A DNA stretch of 64,000 nucleotides, taken from positions 1-64,000 of the forward strand of contig DJQB01000036.1 of assembly GCA_002439875.1 (NCBI GenBank), given 5' to 3'. The position numbers and the translations under genes are program-made. This DNA comes from Bacteroidales bacterium UBA6397. Its GTDB lineage: Bacteria > Bacteroidota > Bacteroidia > Bacteroidales > UBA932. Position 1 is the first letter of the stretch, and every line of letters starts with the position of its first letter. This document shows, piece by piece, positions 54,035 to 62,252 of the stretch. The notes under the pieces were generated by a model, which saw only the letters and a program-made list of their open reading frames with translations, was not told the DNA's origin and made no database searches.

Positions 54035-54319
54035 CTATTGCGGATTTATATATTGCTTCAATGCATTGACGTATTCTTCAAAAGCGTTGCGGCCTTTTTC
54101 TGTGACTCTGCAGACTGTGCGTGTTTTCTTGCCGGCAAAGCCTTTCTCCACTGAGACATATCCGGCGGCAGAGAGTTTGTCAAGCTGCACACTCAGATTC
54201 CCTGCTGTCGACTCGGTTTTCTTTCTAAGATAGACGAAATCGGCTTCCTCCACATTCATGAGAATCGACATTACGCCCAGTCTCAACTGAGAGTGCAGTA
54301 ATGGATTCAGTTCTTTCAT
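54035..54319 (-). CDS. Winged-helix regulator (HTH_34/MarR-like)
   Basis: 94 residues: LHSQLRLGVMSILMNVEEADFVYLRKKTESTAGNLSVQLDKL is the recognition helix region and AAGYVSVEKGFAGKKTRTVCRVTEKGRNAF the wing. Small regulators of this type usually repress their own operon. The start overlaps the stop of the upstream membrane protein by 4 bp. Confidence 0.88.
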   Translation of the reverse strand: MKELNPLLHSQLRLGVMSILMNVEEADFVYLRKKTESTAGNLSVQLDKLSAAGYVSVEKGFAGKKTRTVCRVTEKGRNAFEEYVNALKQYINPQ

Positions 54320-54945
54320 CGGATGGATTTTGCTTTATGATTGAGAATGTGGCCGGGGAGAATCATCATTGCGGCAAATGCAACTATGAATATCGGCATG
54401 AACCATGAGACGACAAGAGGCACACCGGCGGCGATGCAGCAAGTTGTGAATATGCCCGCGCAAAGCCCGATTGCACCTCCGCAAATGAGACTTTTCTCGC
54501 GAATCACCAATCCTTGCATTATCTCACCCATCGGCACTATGACAAGTGCGAAAGCAAAGAATGCCGTCCAGGCATGCTTACCTCCAACCAGCAGGAATCC
54601 GAGGCAGAAGGCGGTGGTGGCGATAGCGCTCAAGCCAACTGCGGTCCATATTTGTGAGACGAGTTTGTCGCTATAGCTTTTCACACCGGTCCTGGCTTGT
54701 CCCTTCCTGGCCATAATCGGTGTGGCTATGCCGCCGATTATCCAGATCAAGAACCACAGCCAGTTGACTGCCTGGTTGTGAGTGGTAATGAGAAGCACCC
54801 ATACCAATAGGGTGATCACAACCACGAGGTATCCCCACATAAGGAGAATATTGCCGCTGCCTTTGGCGAGGCGGTCTTTGGTTCGCGAAATCATCGAGGT
54901 GATGATTTCAATGCTTTCCTGTTCGGAGATTTTTCTTTCTTCCAT
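54316..54945 (-). CDS. Membrane protein paired with a winged-helix regulator
   Basis: 209 residues. A soluble N terminus (EERKISEQESIEIITSMISRTKDRLAKGSG) precedes six hydrophobic segments (about 32-54, 62-80, 100-124, 128-146, 154-176, 178-200). Families of this shape regularly sit before a small HTH_34 regulator in Bacteroidales; function is unknown. Together with the regulator it repeats the plan of the DUF2975/HTH module at 29.7 kb: membrane protein first, 4-bp overlap, small regulator second. Confidence 0.7.
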   Translation of the reverse strand: MEERKISEQESIEIITSMISRTKDRLAKGSGNILLMWGYLVVVITLLVWVLLITTHNQAVNWLWFLIWIIGGIATPIMARKGQARTGVKSYSDKLVSQIWTAVGLSAIATTAFCLGFLLVGGKHAWTAFFAFALVIVPMGEIMQGLVIREKSLICGGAIGLCAGIFTTCCIAAGVPLVVSWFMPIFIVAFAAMMILPGHILNHKAKSIR

Positions 54946-54979
54946 GACTGAGAACGTTTATAAGTTTAAAAAAAAAACT

Positions 54980-54994
54980 GTTTATACAATAAAC
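54980..54994. promoter_or_regulatory. Operator candidate 2 of the membrane-protein/regulator module
   Basis: GTTTAT, ACA, ATAAAC: a perfect inverted repeat 34 bp before the start codon, identical in both arms to the copy inside the promoter. Confidence 0.6.
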
Positions 54995-55051
54995 CATTAT
55001 TTGAAAGAAAAGAGCAAACTCGCGCGATGCCGCCCTTCATCTTTACGCCCG

Positions 55052-55083
55052 CAAAGTTAAACCAGTTTATGTTATAAACCAAA
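55052..55083 (-). promoter_or_regulatory. Promoter with embedded operator
   Basis: Minus strand: TTTG (55080-55083), 20 bases, TAACTTTG (55052-55059). The spacer holds GTTTAT, GTT, ATAAAC (55065-55079), a perfect inverted repeat that would block polymerase when bound. The rest of the 497-bp gap (54946-55442) holds an A-rich leader and the AAA-ATPase remnant. Confidence 0.75.
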
Positions 55084-55305
55084 TTTTTCTGCATCTTTTC
55101 TTCAAAAAAATGCATTACCTTAGTTATATTACTGTGTTTTAACAACATATCCAATCAGCGAAATTTGAAGGCCACCAAGGATCAACCATGGTTCGTGAGT
55201 ATTTTGGTTTGTCCTTTTGTTAAGGGAAGTATTCTCTTGATATTCGCAAATAACTTTGAAAAAGGGGCCTGTTCTGCTGAGGCTCTTGGGCCATTCTTTC
55301 TTACT

Positions 55306-55440
55306 TTATCCGGCCTCCAATCCTTCGAACATCTCCTTGTCTCCAGCGAAATAGTTGTGGATGGTGGAGGAGAGCAGAGACTTTCCGAAGCGCCGTTGCC
55401 GGATCACTCCGGCAACGGCCTCTTCGTAAATCTGTTGTGA
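55306..55440 (-). pseudogene. Remnant of an AAA-ATPase-like (PF09820-type) protein
   Basis: 44 codons before a stop read QRRFGKSLLSSTIHNYFAG and DKEMFEGL, the P-loop segment (PRRFGKSLL, YFxGxKELFxGL) of the common Bacteroidales AAA-ATPase/PD-(D/E)XK proteins of about 500 residues. Everything after the P-loop region is missing and the part before it (YEEAVAGVI) is unrelated. A perfect hairpin (GCCGTTGCCGG with CCGGCAACGGC, 55392-55419) lies at the junction. Confidence 0.6.
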
Positions 55441-55442
55441 AG

Positions 55443-56078
55443 TCAGTAGGTCCTGGCAAGGCTGTAGTCATCCCTGCTTCCGCGGAGAATCATGGCGATA
55501 GAGTCGATGGCTTTGCCGTCACGATAGACTATCATATTCAGTTGACCTTGGCAGCTGCTCCAAGAGTATCCGGTGTCGCCGATCGTGTAGATGAGGGGAG
55601 TTTCCGGTGTGGTGAATTTGCAGGAGTAGCTTTCCCGCTCACGTCTCTCACCTTTGACGGTGACTTTCCAGCTGTGGAAATGAGCGTAGTCGCCCGGCAG
55701 CATCCTTGCCGTGATCGTGTAGTCGGTAGGGTAGGAATCATCGCCAAGGAACCAGTAGTCCATATTCTTGTTGGAGATGATCCAAGTGCTGTCTTCCGCC
55801 GCTTTTTCGACCTTGACACCAGGCATTCTGTAGGAAGGATCAAGAGGATCTTCTACAGATGTTTTGCTTTGTATGTCAAGCTTTCCTCCACCAATCCTGC
55901 ACTCCAGAATCTTGAGATTGTCAACTATCAGGTTGTCGGCGATGCACATCATGTACGGGCCGATTGAATAGGTCACATTGCCATCGCTGCCTGCAAAATC
56001 TGTTTGAGCCTTGCTGCATGATGAGACTGCGATGATTGTCGCTGCGGCAACTGCCGCGAATGATAAAATCTTTTTCAT
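55443..56078 (-). CDS. Lipoprotein of unknown function
   Basis: From the ATG at 56078 (MKKILSFAAVAAATIIAVSSC) the protein has 211 residues with a lipobox ending VSSC. The mature part is beta-rich with aromatic motifs (YSIGPYMMCIADNLIVDNLKI, GYSWSSCQGQLNMIVYRDGKAIDSIAM). I do not recognise a domain. It lies 2 bp from the barrel gene upstream, so the two are co-expressed at the outer membrane. Confidence 0.6.
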   Translation of the reverse strand: MKKILSFAAVAAATIIAVSSCSKAQTDFAGSDGNVTYSIGPYMMCIADNLIVDNLKILECRIGGGKLDIQSKTSVEDPLDPSYRMPGVKVEKAAEDSTWIISNKNMDYWFLGDDSYPTDYTITARMLPGDYAHFHSWKVTVKGERRERESYSCKFTTPETPLIYTIGDTGYSWSSCQGQLNMIVYRDGKAIDSIAMILRGSRDDYSLARTY

Positions 56079-56089
56079 GACATTCAAGT

Positions 56090-56713
56090 TTAGAATCTGT
56101 AACCTAATCCACCTCTGATTCCGCCCATTCTGGTGCCGACCACTATTTCAAGCGTTGTGTAGATCTTATGGTTCATCCATTGGAATCCAAGCGGAATGAA
56201 CTCAACAGCAGGGACAAGTTTTGAATATGATTTCCCGCATTCTTTTCCCGCCCAGACGGAGGCTCCGGCTCCGACACCGGCATACATCCTGAACAGCTGC
56301 CTGTTGATGAACGTGAACTTGGCCTGTCCGAGAAGCGACATGTCATTCAATGTCTTTTCTCCTACTTTCTTGTTGCCGCGAGGGTCGAACACATTCGCCC
56401 ATGCTTTGGCGTAGCCGGCGCTTGCTCCTACCTTTAACCACTTGGTGAGATGGACATTGAAATCGGCTGTGTAGAAAGCCGAGAATCCCGGGTCGCCGGT
56501 GTACGGGTCGTAAATGTCGCTGAGATCTCTTTTGAACCAATGGTGTCCAGGAAATTCGTCGCTGTCGTAGGCCATCTGCATCACTCCAATCATCAGGTTG
56601 GCTTCGTACTTGTACCCTTTGACATCCCCGGAGGACATCTGCGCCCCACTAGGTAATGCCATGCCTAAAAGCATCGCTCCCGCCGCGCAAAGCGCTTTAA
56701 AAACAGTTTTCAT
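56090..56713 (-). CDS. Outer-membrane beta-barrel protein
   Basis: 207 residues, signal peptide (MKTVFKALCAAGAMLLGMALPSGA), then about eight amphipathic strands (FSAFYTADFNVHLTKWLKVGASAGYA, LLGQAKFTFINRQLFRMYAGVGAGASV) and a terminal Phe (GGLGYRF), as the BAM machinery expects. Probably a small porin-like barrel. It lies in the operon GH106, phosphoesterase, barrel, lipoprotein. Confidence 0.75.
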   Translation of the reverse strand: MKTVFKALCAAGAMLLGMALPSGAQMSSGDVKGYKYEANLMIGVMQMAYDSDEFPGHHWFKRDLSDIYDPYTGDPGFSAFYTADFNVHLTKWLKVGASAGYAKAWANVFDPRGNKKVGEKTLNDMSLLGQAKFTFINRQLFRMYAGVGAGASVWAGKECGKSYSKLVPAVEFIPLGFQWMNHKIYTTLEIVVGTRMGGIRGGLGYRF

Positions 56714-56763
56714 AATATTGTTGGTTTAAATGGTTTCTTTGGTTTCGGCACGGGTCTGGAGGT

Positions 56764-57783
56764 TTATCTGTAATATTCGGGGTAATGCGTCAGATCCTTG
56801 GTCGAGCCGTCACGTAGGCGGATGTAGGAGTCAAGCTTCCTTTTGCCTTCGTGGAGCACGATTACCCTGCTTCCGTTCATCCCGATGTTGTTGTAGACCG
56901 TGGCCGCACCGCTGTACCGTCCGTATGCCAGCATGATGCCGTAGTAGCCCACCGAGAAGTCGTTGTCGTGGTCGTGCCCGCAGAAGACGGCCATCACGTC
57001 TCCGCATTCAAGCATCTTGCAGAAAAGCCCTGAGTTGAAATGGGATGAGCAGATGGTCTCGCGATGGGTCCCGTAGGCCTTGAAATTAGGATCTTCCTTG
57101 AAGGCGTAGGAATATTCAGGTAAAGGAATATGCATGAAAGCTACTGAAGGAAGAGGCTTTCCACCGTGGGCGTCTGTGATTCCCGCGCTTGCCTTTCCGT
57201 ACCATTCCACTTGGTCGGAATGGACGTAGTCATAGTCGTAATTCTTGGTGACTTTCTTTGAAAGGGGAGACTCGCTTCCGGAATCGAAGCACCAGATCAC
57301 CGATGCCGTGGTGTCAGCGGAATGAGACTTTATTTCCAAGAAACAGTTGCCTTCTCCGTGCAGCCCAGGCGTGTCGTAGGTCACGCAGAGCCGGTGCGAC
57401 ATCGCCTCCTTTAATAGGGAAGCATTTGTCTGGTCGAATTCCTTGTCGTGGTTGCCGAAAATGACTCCGTACGGGACACCGAATTTATCGAGGGTGTCAA
57501 GGATAACCTTGTAGTTGTCAAGAGCGGGCTTGGCATAGACTTGATCTCCTGTCAGCATGATGAGATCCGGTTTCTCTCCTGTCACAGCGTTTCTTATGTT
57601 CTCCCAGACAAGCGGAGTTGTCTCATTTGAAGGAATCAAGTGAGTGTCTGTGAACTGGAGAACCTTGAACTCACCGTCTGACTTGAACCGGAGTGTCGGT
57701 CTCAATGGCTTTTTAGCGTAACCCGAAGCGCAGATCACAATTGAAAACAAAACGCATAGAATCTTCTTGATAGTCATGATCAA
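56764..57783 (-). CDS. Secreted calcineurin-like metallophosphoesterase
   Basis: 339 residues with a signal peptide (to about residue 23). All metal-binding motifs are present: QFTDTHL (DxH), LTGDQVY (GD), IFGNHDKEF (GNHD), MHIPLPEY and FCGHDHDNDF (GHxH). This group resembles the Dcr2/purple-acid-phosphatase-like enzymes of Bacteroidota; the substrate is unknown. The start directly abuts the GH106 stop, so phosphate removal may accompany glycan breakdown. Confidence 0.9.
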   Translation of the reverse strand: MIMTIKKILCVLFSIVICASGYAKKPLRPTLRFKSDGEFKVLQFTDTHLIPSNETTPLVWENIRNAVTGEKPDLIMLTGDQVYAKPALDNYKVILDTLDKFGVPYGVIFGNHDKEFDQTNASLLKEAMSHRLCVTYDTPGLHGEGNCFLEIKSHSADTTASVIWCFDSGSESPLSKKVTKNYDYDYVHSDQVEWYGKASAGITDAHGGKPLPSVAFMHIPLPEYSYAFKEDPNFKAYGTHRETICSSHFNSGLFCKMLECGDVMAVFCGHDHDNDFSVGYYGIMLAYGRYSGAATVYNNIGMNGSRVIVLHEGKRKLDSYIRLRDGSTKDLTHYPEYYR

Positions 57784-60700
57784 TTATTTGGTCGTTGTTT
57801 CTCCTATAATTCTAACCGGTCCCAAAAGTCCTGCCGGGAGCAGAGGCTCATCAGGCTTGAAGAACTCCATCTGGGTGTAGGTGACCTTCTCCGTCACTCC
57901 CGGCTGGACATCTCCGACGAGGCGGTTGTGCCACATGTTGACGACCTTGACCTCAATGGTGTTGTCGCCGCTCCTCAAGGCCTTGGTGATGTCAACCTTG
58001 AACGGGGCGTTCCAAATCACACCCAGATTCTTTCCGTTCACGGTCACTTCCGCAAGGTCTTTCACTTCCCCTAAATCCAGAATGACGGAATCCTTGCCTC
58101 TGAGTTCTTTCTTTTTTAGCTTGAATGTGTTTGAATATGTTACTGCTCCTGAAAAATACTTTATTCCTGACTCAGGACTCTCTGTCAATGAGGTAAGTGT
58201 GTCAAATGTGGTGCACTCCGGTGCTCCGCGCTCCTGCTGGAACCTGACTGACCAAGGTGTGCTGATTTCGAGCAATGTCTCGGTGGCGGTCTGCGGCAGC
58301 TCAACCTTCGCGATGTCCGTGTCTTCTGTGAATATCACGAAGACTGACTGGTGCTGCGTCAGAGTCATCTTCACGTTGGTTCTTCCGTCAGTGGTCTCAT
58401 AGCTGACCGGCTCCGTGGAAGCATCCTCAGCGTGCCAGATGACCGGTTTCCTGCCCGTTGTCCTGAATGAGGCTGTGATTTCTCTGGTGTCCTTGGAAAG
58501 GTTTGTTACCCAGTAGATTTCACCGTTCGGGAGTGCTCTGTGCACGAACTTTATGTCCTTGTTGTTTCCGTTCGCTATGCTTAAGTCTGGCTTTAGATTC
58601 ATTCTTGAAAGGACCTTCCCGGCCGGCACTCCGGCTGTGACGTTCTTTCGTCCTGAGTTCCAGATGTCGTTCACGAGAGTCTTGAACTCTTCCTCTGTGC
58701 CGGTGTTGCTGGCGAGTTTTGAAGGCTTGGCTCCGCAGATGGTGATCCCGGCGTCAGCGAACTCCTTAATCTTGCGAAGAATGTCAATTGACATGTGTTT
58801 GACGTTTGCGTCAAGCATAAGGACTTTGTAGCTCATTCCGCTCGGCACGGTCAGTTCTCCGTTGTCGGCCTTGGCAAGGTCACGGATCACAGAAGGACTG
58901 AAATAGTCGTAGTTGTAGCCGTAAGGAAGCGCGGGAACCTTCTTGAGCATGATGCCGGTGGCGTTGTTGTCCTCACCGTAGTAGTAGGCGACATCGGCAA
59001 CGAAACGTCCCTGTTGGAGCAGATGACAGCTTCGTGACAGGTAGTCGGTCCAGCAGCGAGCCTGATCCGCCCAGGTCTGATGGCGGTCGAACCACTGTCC
59101 GTACTTTCCAAGTCCAAGTCCGGGCACCTTGTCGTCAACAGGTTGGTGAGGCGAGGTGTGGATCACGAAGCGGTTGAGTCCGGCGGCCATCGCGGCGTCC
59201 GCTGTCGGCTTCAGGACAGCAGGGGAGAAGACCCATGCCCCATCCCTGTAGCCATCGGAAGTGAATGACTCGGCGGCAGCGATGTTCTGGCCGTAGATAT
59301 GCGCCACGGAGGCGGATTCACGCACGTCAGCTTCGAAACGAGGATTGAATATGTTGCCCTTCTTATAGTCCATCCAGAACGCTGACATCGGAATCTCGGC
59401 GTAACGCTTGCAGTCCATCCCGTCGGAAAGGTTCGCGCGGTAGTTCTCGTGGCTTTCCGTGTAGCGTTTCATTCCGTAAGGCTTGAGAATCTCGTTCTGA
59501 AGGTCGTAGTGATACTCAGTGATCATGTCTCCGATTGCCCTTCTCCAGTCGAAGAGGAACCTTTCGGTCTCTTCGGTGTTGTTCAGGACCATTCCTGTCA
59601 GAGCCGGCATCCATCGGAGAAGATCGTAGCCCCTGCGTGCCTTGAACTCCTCGAACATGTTCCCGGTCCAAGTCTGCGCCCCGGCCTCGTAGCTGTCGGT
59701 GAGGAGATATTCGATTCCACCTTTGCCGAGTCTTCCACCGGAGGCGTCGATGTAGGTCTGGAGGTAGTTGTGGAAATATTCAGTGATGGCCTTGGGGTCG
59801 AGTTTGTCAACCTCGAGTCCCGTGGCTTCCGGTGAGGCCGGGTGGTTGGTCTTGCCGGTCAGGCTGTAGCCGAAGCGGAAGATTCTCCAGTGGCCTTCCG
59901 GTGCGGTCCAAGTGAGGGTGCCGTCCTTGACGTAAGGGGTAAGGTCCACGACATCATCCAATTTCGCCGCATCGGTGCTGTGAGGCGTGTCCTCCATCCA
60001 GAGATGACGGTAGAAACTGTTGCCGGCCTTGTCTCCGGCGAGTTGTATCCTGGTGACTGTCGAGAGGGCGAACTGTGATATTCCGAAATGGCAGTCTTTC
60101 TTGCCTCCATTGTCTCTGAGGTTGAATCTGAAGTACTTGGCAGTGGTGGCCGGAATGGCGTAGGTTCTTTGCGCCGCGGCCTGGTAGGAAAGCGGAATGG
60201 CCTTGAAGTGGACACCGTCATCGCTGTAAAGCAGCTCTTTGGTGTGTGAATATTGTCCGGCGTCTTTTCTGAGTTCCGAGACAACCACTGACTTTACCGT
60301 CTGTGGTTCGGAGAACTCGTACTGGATCCAGCATTTGCCGTCCTTGTCAGCGGAGATGTCAAGGTAATTCCCGACACTGTCGCCCGTTATGTGGTCAAGG
60401 ATTTCCTCACCACTGACCATGCTGCCGCTTGTTGTTATGGTAGGTTTAAGGTTTTTGAGGTTAACGTCCGCATCGCAGAGTTTCACTCCGATTATCGCAA
60501 TATCCTTGTAGAACTTTTTCTTCAGAAACACCTGTGAGATGCCGTCGAACGACTCGCAGAAGTCCTGGAACGGGCCGGTCACCGCGAATCCTTCCGGAAG
60601 TTTGATGTTGAGAGGCTTGCCGCCATCGACTTCAATCTGTCTCCAGACGAGTTTTTTCATCGCGTCCTCATCCTTGACCCACGGACCTCCGGTCTCGCTC

Positions 60701-61107
60701 CATCCAGGAGAGCTGGCGATGGTCATCTCCATATCAAGACTGTCGGCAAGATTTATGGCGTACTTGAACGCGTCCTTCCATTCCGGAGTCATATAGATGA
60801 TCCTCTTGTCCACAATCTGCGGAGTCTCCAACCCGGCGTCGAAGTTGTGGAATCCCACGATACCGGTCTTATGCATCCACAGAAGATCCTTTTTGATTCC
60901 CTCCTTGGTGATGTTTCCGTTCATCCAGTGCCACCACACCCTTGGCCTGGCCGATTTCGGCGGGTTCTGGAACTCCTTGTAGAGAAGATCCTGCTCGGTC
61001 TCTGAGCCTGTCGAATCGTTCACATTCCCGTTACTATGCGCAAAAGCCGCGACCGACAACGTCAGCGCGGCTAAAGCAGCAGCGATGTTCTGTGATTTTT
61101 TAATCAT
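57784..61107 (-). CDS. GH106-type alpha-L-rhamnosidase, secreted
   Basis: 1,107 residues with a signal peptide (MIKKSQNIAAALAALTLSVAAFA). The N-terminal TIM-barrel region shows PRVWWHWMNGNITKEGIKKDL, GWSETGGPWVKDEDAMKKLVWR and LLTDSYEAGAQTWT; a jelly-roll and a C-terminal carbohydrate-binding domain follow (SVRFQQERGAPECTTFDTL, KDLAEVTVNGKNLGVIWNAPFKVDI), as in GH106. It would cleave terminal rhamnose from plant or bacterial glycans. Residues 32-38, right after the signal peptide, come from a palindromic repeat copy. Confidence 0.85.
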   Translation of the reverse strand: MIKKSQNIAAALAALTLSVAAFAHSNGNVNDSTGSETEQDLLYKEFQNPPKSARPRVWWHWMNGNITKEGIKKDLLWMHKTGIVGFHNFDAGLETPQIVDKRIIYMTPEWKDAFKYAINLADSLDMEMTIASSPGWSETGGPWVKDEDAMKKLVWRQIEVDGGKPLNIKLPEGFAVTGPFQDFCESFDGISQVFLKKKFYKDIAIIGVKLCDADVNLKNLKPTITTSGSMVSGEEILDHITGDSVGNYLDISADKDGKCWIQYEFSEPQTVKSVVVSELRKDAGQYSHTKELLYSDDGVHFKAIPLSYQAAAQRTYAIPATTAKYFRFNLRDNGGKKDCHFGISQFALSTVTRIQLAGDKAGNSFYRHLWMEDTPHSTDAAKLDDVVDLTPYVKDGTLTWTAPEGHWRIFRFGYSLTGKTNHPASPEATGLEVDKLDPKAITEYFHNYLQTYIDASGGRLGKGGIEYLLTDSYEAGAQTWTGNMFEEFKARRGYDLLRWMPALTGMVLNNTEETERFLFDWRRAIGDMITEYHYDLQNEILKPYGMKRYTESHENYRANLSDGMDCKRYAEIPMSAFWMDYKKGNIFNPRFEADVRESASVAHIYGQNIAAAESFTSDGYRDGAWVFSPAVLKPTADAAMAAGLNRFVIHTSPHQPVDDKVPGLGLGKYGQWFDRHQTWADQARCWTDYLSRSCHLLQQGRFVADVAYYYGEDNNATGIMLKKVPALPYGYNYDYFSPSVIRDLAKADNGELTVPSGMSYKVLMLDANVKHMSIDILRKIKEFADAGITICGAKPSKLASNTGTEEEFKTLVNDIWNSGRKNVTAGVPAGKVLSRMNLKPDLSIANGNNKDIKFVHRALPNGEIYWVTNLSKDTREITASFRTTGRKPVIWHAEDASTEPVSYETTDGRTNVKMTLTQHQSVFVIFTEDTDIAKVELPQTATETLLEISTPWSVRFQQERGAPECTTFDTLTSLTESPESGIKYFSGAVTYSNTFKLKKKELRGKDSVILDLGEVKDLAEVTVNGKNLGVIWNAPFKVDITKALRSGDNTIEVKVVNMWHNRLVGDVQPGVTEKVTYTQMEFFKPDEPLLPAGLLGPVRIIGETTTK
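60996..61015 (+). repeat. Palindromic repeat inside the GH106 gene, copy 4
   Basis: CGGTCTCTGAGCCTGTCGAA matches the consensus. It is translated on the minus strand as part of NDSTGSETEQ, just after the signal peptide. Confidence 0.7.
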
Positions 61108-61141
61108 AGATGCTGTTGTCCTTCTATTATTTATGAATATC

Positions 61142-61591
61142 TTACTGAGCGAGCAGTTCCTTGACGATTGTCGAGATCAACTTGCCATCGGCCTGTCCTG
61201 CCAGTTTCTTTGTGGCCGCTCCCATAACCTTGCCCATGTCCTTAGGACTTGTGGCTCCGACCTCGGTGACAATCCCTTTAAGAATATTCCTGACCTCATC
61301 CTCGGAAAGCGCCTTCGGCAGGTAAGCCTCCATCACCTTCATCTCAGCAAGTTCTTTCTCTGCGAGTTCTGGTCTGTTTCCCTGAATGTAGAGTTCCGCC
61401 GACTCCTTGCGCTGCTTGACAAGCTTCTGAATGATTTTCAGAACGTCAGCATCGGAGAGTTCGTGCTCCGCTCCAGATGTCTTGGCGAGGAGAATCTCTG
61501 ACTTGATGCTTCTTGTAGCGTTGAGGCGAGACTCATCATGAGCCTTCATCGCCTCCATTATGTCCTTCTGGATCTGTTGTTCGAGTGCCAT
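61142..61591 (-). CDS. GatB/YqeY domain protein
   Basis: 149 residues, helical, with the start ALEQQIQKDIMEAMKAHDESRLNATRSIKSEI and the C-terminal GatB-tail-like domain (MEAYLPKALSEDEVRNILKGIVTEVGATSPKDMGKVMGAATKKLAGQADGKLI). YqeY proteins resemble the tRNA-binding tail of the amidotransferase; their role is not settled. TAAATTTG on the minus strand (61620-61627) is a candidate -7 box. Confidence 0.9.
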   Translation of the reverse strand: MALEQQIQKDIMEAMKAHDESRLNATRSIKSEILLAKTSGAEHELSDADVLKIIQKLVKQRKESAELYIQGNRPELAEKELAEMKVMEAYLPKALSEDEVRNILKGIVTEVGATSPKDMGKVMGAATKKLAGQADGKLISTIVKELLAQ

Positions 61592-61691
61592 AATAAAATG
61601 TTTTTTAATGTTCGTTCTACAAATTTACACATTTTACCACCAATTATGAATATGTTCGCAAAGTTTCTTGGAAGCCCTTTTGGCTCTGTTA

Positions 61692-61724
61692 TTTGGTAAA
61701 TTACTTTTCAATTTCCTAAATTTG
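61692..61724 (+). promoter_or_regulatory. Promoter of ridA
   Basis: TTTG (61692-61695), 21 bases, TAAATTTG (61717-61724), 16 bp before the ATG. Confidence 0.75.
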
Positions 61725-61740
61725 GCAAAAATTCGATTTT

Positions 61741-62118
61741 ATGAGACAGATAAGCACAGAAAAGGCTCCAGCCGCCATCGGCCCGTACAGCCAGGCCATT
61801 GAACATAACGGTTTCATCTTCGTTTCAGGCCAGCTCCCGATCGACCCCGCGACCGGTTCGTTCCCGGATGGGGGAGTCGAGGCGCAGACCCGCCAGTCAC
61901 TGACCAATCTCAAGTCCATCCTTGAGCAGGCCGGCTCGGATCTTAACAAAGTCTTGAAAACCACCGTATTCCTCGCTGACATGAATGACTTTGGAGCTAT
62001 GAACGGCATCTATTCAGAGTTCTTCAAGGCTCCGTTCCCTGCACGCTGCGCATTCGCAGTCAAGACTCTCCCGAAAGGAGCCCTCGTCGAGATCGAGTGC
62101 GTCGCTGCCGCAGAGTAA
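61741..62118 (+). CDS. ridA: RidA-family enamine/imine deaminase
   Basis: 125 residues, the usual length. RidA trimers hydrolyse reactive 2-aminoacrylate-type intermediates released by PLP enzymes. Motifs: APAAIGPYSQAIEHNGFIFVSGQLPIDP at the N terminus and PARCAFAVKTLPKGALVEIECVA at the C terminus, with the catalytic Arg in PARCA and the conserved Glu in VEIE. Two stacked hairpins follow its stop. Confidence 0.94.
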   Translation: MRQISTEKAPAAIGPYSQAIEHNGFIFVSGQLPIDPATGSFPDGGVEAQTRQSLTNLKSILEQAGSDLNKVLKTTVFLADMNDFGAMNGIYSEFFKAPFPARCAFAVKTLPKGALVEIECVAAAE

Positions 62119-62148
62119 AAGAATCACAGGTAGTGTCAAATTATAATA

Positions 62149-62195
62149 TATCGGGTGCAAGAAGATGGATTCTGCACCCGATACATTATTTTTTC
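62149..62195 (+). terminator. Terminator of ridA
   Basis: TATCGGGTGCA and TGCACCCGATA, a perfect 11-bp stem, then CATTATTTTTT. Confidence 0.85.
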
Positions 62196-62200
62196 TGAGC

Positions 62201-62233
62201 TTCGGGTGCAGAACAGATTCTTTCGCACCCGAA
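62201..62233. repeat. Second hairpin sharing the same arms
   Basis: TTCGGGTGC pairs with GCACCCGAA. Its arms match those of the ridA terminator, and the middle two of the four arms (62173-62181 and 62202-62210) also pair perfectly, so mutually exclusive folds are possible. Both loops contain AGAA and GATTC, suggesting duplication. Confidence 0.65.
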
Positions 62234-62252
62234 ACAAACTGATTAGTCTGGC

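Noticed and set aside
54966..55154. 62-codon minus-strand open frame upstream of the membrane-protein gene
   Set aside because: It spans a consensus promoter and two operator palindromes and has A/T-driven codons; no evidence of coding.
62149..62233. Repeated GGGTGC arms as a possible CRISPR remnant
   Set aside because: Only two units, arms shorter than any CRISPR repeat, no cas genes; it behaves as terminators.
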